Below are positions 61,720 to 64,000 of a stretch of DNA of 64,000 nt, one piece after another; positions within the stretch are counted from its first letter, which is position 1; each line of letters starts with the position of its first letter. Where the stretch lies: positions 86,324-150,323 of the forward strand of contig JAXHOK010000046.1 of the NCBI GenBank assembly GCA_034519515.1, in the 5' to 3' direction. This stretch comes from Arcicella sp034519515 (GTDB taxonomy: Bacteria > Bacteroidota > Bacteroidia > Cytophagales > Spirosomataceae). The notes beneath the pieces were generated by a model. That model saw only the letters and a list, made by a program, of their open reading frames with translations. It had not been told where the DNA came from and did no database searches. Made by a program: the position numbers and the translations under genes.

Positions 61720-61767
61720 AAGACGAAAAGGAATGTAGCGTTTTCTACATTCTTTTTCGTCTTTTTT
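61720..61767 (+). terminator. strong terminator after the ABC transporter operon
   Basis: A 19-base left arm (61720-61738, AAGACGAAAAGGAATGTAG) pairs with 61745-61763 with one G:T, and is followed by a T tract. It ends the TolC-adaptor-permease-ATPase operon. Confidence 0.88.
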
Positions 61768-61796
61768 AGTTGAATAGTACAGTTTTTTCGTTGATA

Positions 61797-61812
61797 TGTG
61801 ATAAATATCACA
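61797..61812. promoter_or_regulatory. Crp/Fnr-type dyad before the TsdA-like gene
   Basis: TGTGATAAATATCACA is a perfect TGTGA/TCACA dyad, the best of the six sites in this window, 60 bp before the start codon. Confidence 0.65.
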
Positions 61813-61871
61813 AACTTGTCATCGGTAAATCTACTAAATTTGTTAAAATCAGTTACTAATCGAATTTTGTT

Positions 61872-62963
61872 ATGTTAGAACCAGAATACGAAAAAAATAC
61901 AAAAAACATCCGTCGTTCACTTCAAATGATGATGGGTTTGCTTGGTGTTGCATTTTTATTAATGTTTAGTCTCATTTATTTTTTCATCTTTGGAATACCA
62001 GACTTAAAATCCGATGAAACTACCGAAAATAAAAAAACGTATGTTCAACCTGATTCAAATTTTGTGCATCTTTGGAACGCTCCTTCCGACTGGCGAATGA
62101 TGAAACTTGAACCCCAAGAACAAGAAAAAGTAAAATATGGGCGTGAATTAATTGCTCACACTGCCGATTATTTGGGACCCAATGGCTCGGTAAAACACAT
62201 TTCCAATGGCATGAATTGCCAAAATTGCCATTTGAAAGCTGGTACACAACCGTGGGGGAATAATTACGCCGCCGTGCAAGCCACATACCCAAAATTCAGA
62301 GAGCGTTCTGGCAGTAAGGAAGACCAAATAAAGCGAGTGAATGATTGCTTTCAAAGAAGTTTAAACGGTGTGGCTCTTGATTCAAATAGTAGAGAAATGC
62401 AATCAATTGTAGCTTACATTAAATGGCTTGGAGTAGATGTAGCGAAGAAAAAAGTGCCACGAGGTTCAGGGATTTTTAAAATGAAAGGCTTGAAACGTGC
62501 CTGTGACCCCATTTTAGGCAAAGTAGTTTATGAACAAAAATGTCAAAGTTGTCATCAAAAAGAGGGGCAAGGCGTAATGGCAGAAAACGGTAAAAATTAT
62601 ACTTACCCACCACTTTGGGGCAAAAATAGTTATAATATCGGGGCAGGTTTATTCAGAATCTCAAACTTGGCGGGTTATGTCAAATATAATATGCCCTATG
62701 GCGTTACTTACGAAAAAACGCAACTTTCCGACCAAGATGCTTGGGACGTTGCCGCTTACATTAATTCAATGCCACGCCCAAGTAAAGATTTAATAAAGGA
62801 TTGGCCCAACTTAGCAGGAAAGCCGTTCGACCATCCTTTTGGTCCTTATGCCGACCCCTTTTCTGAAAATCAGCATAAATTTGGACCTTACAAACCCATC
62901 AAGGAGTGGAAAGAAAAACACAAAGATTTAAAAGTTAAAAACCCAACAATTGCAAAACTATGA
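61872..62963 (+). CDS. tsdA: membrane-anchored dihaem cytochrome c, TsdA-like thiosulfate dehydrogenase
   Basis: The 363-residue protein has an N-terminal membrane anchor (residues 20-42) and two haem c sites: CQNCH (116-120) and CQSCH (224-228). Cys159 in VNDCFQRSLNG matches the axial cysteine of haem 1 in TsdA enzymes, which interconvert thiosulfate and tetrathionate. KYNMPYG holds a likely haem 2 Met. A non-cleaved anchor instead of a signal peptide would hold it near the cbb3 oxidase. It overlaps the DsrE gene by 4 bp. Confidence 0.85.
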   Translation: MLEPEYEKNTKNIRRSLQMMMGLLGVAFLLMFSLIYFFIFGIPDLKSDETTENKKTYVQPDSNFVHLWNAPSDWRMMKLEPQEQEKVKYGRELIAHTADYLGPNGSVKHISNGMNCQNCHLKAGTQPWGNNYAAVQATYPKFRERSGSKEDQIKRVNDCFQRSLNGVALDSNSREMQSIVAYIKWLGVDVAKKKVPRGSGIFKMKGLKRACDPILGKVVYEQKCQSCHQKEGQGVMAENGKNYTYPPLWGKNSYNIGAGLFRISNLAGYVKYNMPYGVTYEKTQLSDQDAWDVAAYINSMPRPSKDLIKDWPNLAGKPFDHPFGPYADPFSENQHKFGPYKPIKEWKEKHKDLKVKNPTIAKL

Positions 62964-63382
62964 GAAAATTTATCTTCATTCTGTTCGTAATGGCAACAGG
63001 AATTATCAATAATGCAAATGCCCAAATCAAAGAAAAGGAGCATAAAATTGTGTTTCATTTGGCATCAGGCGATACGCTCGTTCACAAAGCCTTGGTCAAA
63101 CAAATTGCCAACGTTCTGGATTATTGGCAAACCGCTAAAATTGAAGTTGTGGTGCATAACAACGGAATTGGTTTTATGAAAATTGAAGAAGCCAAAACTG
63201 CCAAGGAAATCCAAGCACTTAATACAAAAGGGGTAGTTTTTGCGGTATGCGAAAACACGCTCAAACAACGTAAAATCGAAAAATCTCAAATTTTAACCAA
63301 TGCGACTTTTGTCCCCGTCGGTATTGCCGAAATTGTACTGAAAGAAGAAGACGGTTGGTCGTATATCAAAGCAGGATTTTAA
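62960..63382 (+). CDS. exported DsrE-family protein
   Basis: The 140-residue protein has a signal peptide (residues 1-21, ending ANAQ) and a DsrE/DsrF-like fold: HKIVFHLASGDTLVHKALVKQIANVL, KIEVVVHNNGIGFM, and GVVFAVCENTLKQRKI with Cys97. Members of the family carry or transfer sulfur on this cysteine position. It lies between the TsdA-like and SoxB-like genes, so it may hand sulfur between them in the periplasm. That relay is inferred. Confidence 0.87.
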   Translation: MRKFIFILFVMATGIINNANAQIKEKEHKIVFHLASGDTLVHKALVKQIANVLDYWQTAKIEVVVHNNGIGFMKIEEAKTAKEIQALNTKGVVFAVCENTLKQRKIEKSQILTNATFVPVGIAEIVLKEEDGWSYIKAGF

Positions 63383-63387
63383 CAAAA

Positions 63388-64000
63388 ATGAAAATGCAAT
63401 CAAGAAGAAATTTTCTGCAAAAGAGCCTCTTGGCTTCTGCGGTGGTGAGTAGTCCCGTTACGTTATTAGCCAATAATACGGTTGAAGATGTAGCAAAAAA
63501 TAAGTCAAACGTAGAAATTGGTAAGAAAAAAAGTGGGAAAATCACTTTTCTGCAAACCACCGATGTTCATTGCCAGCTCCATGCTCATGATGAATTGTTT
63601 TGGGAAAACGATAAAGTAACTTTTCGTAAGGCAGGTGGATATGCTCATTTGGCTACGGCATTGGATGTTTTGAAAAAAGAAAATCCTGCAAATACCATAA
63701 CGCTCGATACGGGAGATATGTTTCAGGGCAGTATGCTTGCCGTCAAAACGACTGGACAGGCGTTTGTACCGCTTTTGAATGCACTAAATTACGATATGTA
63801 TTTGCCAGGAAACTGGGAGGTTGTGTACTATAAAAAGAATATGCAAAAATTGATGGGCGGTTTACTTGCCCCCAAAATTTGCACCAATATGTACCATGAT
63901 TTAGGGGATGGCAAAAAGGGTGAACTCATTTTTCAACCCTATCAAATTGTGAATCGTTTGGGGGTAAAAATTGGGTTTTTGGGCGAAATTAATCATATTT
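63388..64000 (+). CDS. soxB: SoxB-like thiosulfohydrolase, N-terminal part (cut by window edge)
   Basis: The frame is open from ATG 63388 to the right edge. It begins with a Tat-type signal (MQSRRNFLQKSLLASAVV), followed by a calcineurin-type metallophosphatase domain with TDVHCQLHAHDE, LDTGDMFQGSMLA and PGNWEVVYYK. The GNWE (rather than GNHE or GNHD) and the long insertion after the first motif point to SoxB, which hydrolyses the Cys-S-sulfonate bound to SoxYZ, rather than to a nucleotidase. SoxYZ is not in the window. The C-terminal half lies beyond the edge. Confidence 0.8.
   Translation, partial: MKMQSRRNFLQKSLLASAVVSSPVTLLANNTVEDVAKNKSNVEIGKKKSGKITFLQTTDVHCQLHAHDELFWENDKVTFRKAGGYAHLATALDVLKKENPANTITLDTGDMFQGSMLAVKTTGQAFVPLLNALNYDMYLPGNWEVVYYKKNMQKLMGGLLAPKICTNMYHDLGDGKKGELIFQPYQIVNRLGVKIGFLGEINHI

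Overview
The window is AT-rich bacterial DNA. It most likely comes from a Bacteroidota, probably a Cytophagales-type aerobe. The support is a cbb3 oxidase with a fused CcoO/CcoP-like subunit, a Bacteroidota TAnnTTTG promoter element inside an insertion sequence, arsE/arsF/arsG-type genes known from Bacteroides, and a type I-B CRISPR system with a DevR/Cst2-type Cas7. The genus cannot be fixed from the sequence alone.

Layout. (1) 1-8.9 kb is a mobile and defence region. It holds the end of a Tn3-family transposase, an IS200/TnpA-like protein without catalytic residues, an AbiEi/AbiEii pair, a zeta-like protein with a degenerate P-loop, an antitoxin/PIN pair, the C-terminal part of a large plasmid-type helicase cut at a dispersed repeat, and a broken WYL-type regulator. 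(2) 9.1-18.9 kb is a type I-B cas operon in the order cas8-cas7-cas5-cas3-cas6-[PD-(D/E)XK nuclease]-cas1-cas2-cas4. Every effector gene (cas8, cas7, cas5, cas3, cas6) is interrupted by frameshifts, while the embedded nuclease and cas1, cas2 and cas4 are intact. (3) 18.9-37.5 kb is a leader and one very large CRISPR array, about 245 repeats of 37 nt by hand count. Its distal end is cut off by an insertion sequence. (4) 37.5-42.5 kb holds two tandem copies of one IS, both damaged, then a decayed IS5-family element and gene-poor DNA with small dispersed repeats.

(5) 42.5-52.7 kb is a reactive-sulfur and respiration block: a Cys-rich Crp/Fnr regulator, a TauE-type exporter, a persulfide dioxygenase-rhodanese, CBS and HMA proteins, a peroxiredoxin, rhodaneses, and cbb3 oxidase genes. 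(6) 52.8-57.3 kb is an arsenic-type operon led by arsR. It encodes arsE-, arsF-, arsG- and arsP-like proteins, a rhodanese with a CC-rich tail, an acetolactate-decarboxylase-like protein and an FmdE-like lipoprotein. (7) 57.4-61.7 kb encodes a TolC/adaptor/MacB-like export system. (8) 61.8-64 kb encodes a thiosulfate-dehydrogenase-like cytochrome, a DsrE protein and the start of a SoxB-like protein.

Six 16-bp dyads of the Crp type (TGTRA-N6-TYACN) lie before the exporter, the persulfide dioxygenase, the peroxiredoxin, the first rhodanese, ccoN and the TsdA-like gene. They suggest that the local Crp/Fnr protein runs one sulfur/respiration regulon. Three near-identical palindromes of the form TTCGTN-N4-TRCGAA flank arsR and mark the ArsR regulon.

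Reading frames are almost undisturbed in 42.5-64 kb but badly broken in about 8-16 kb and 38.9-42 kb. Real decay and local sequence error are both possible, and this caveat applies to every pseudogene call here.
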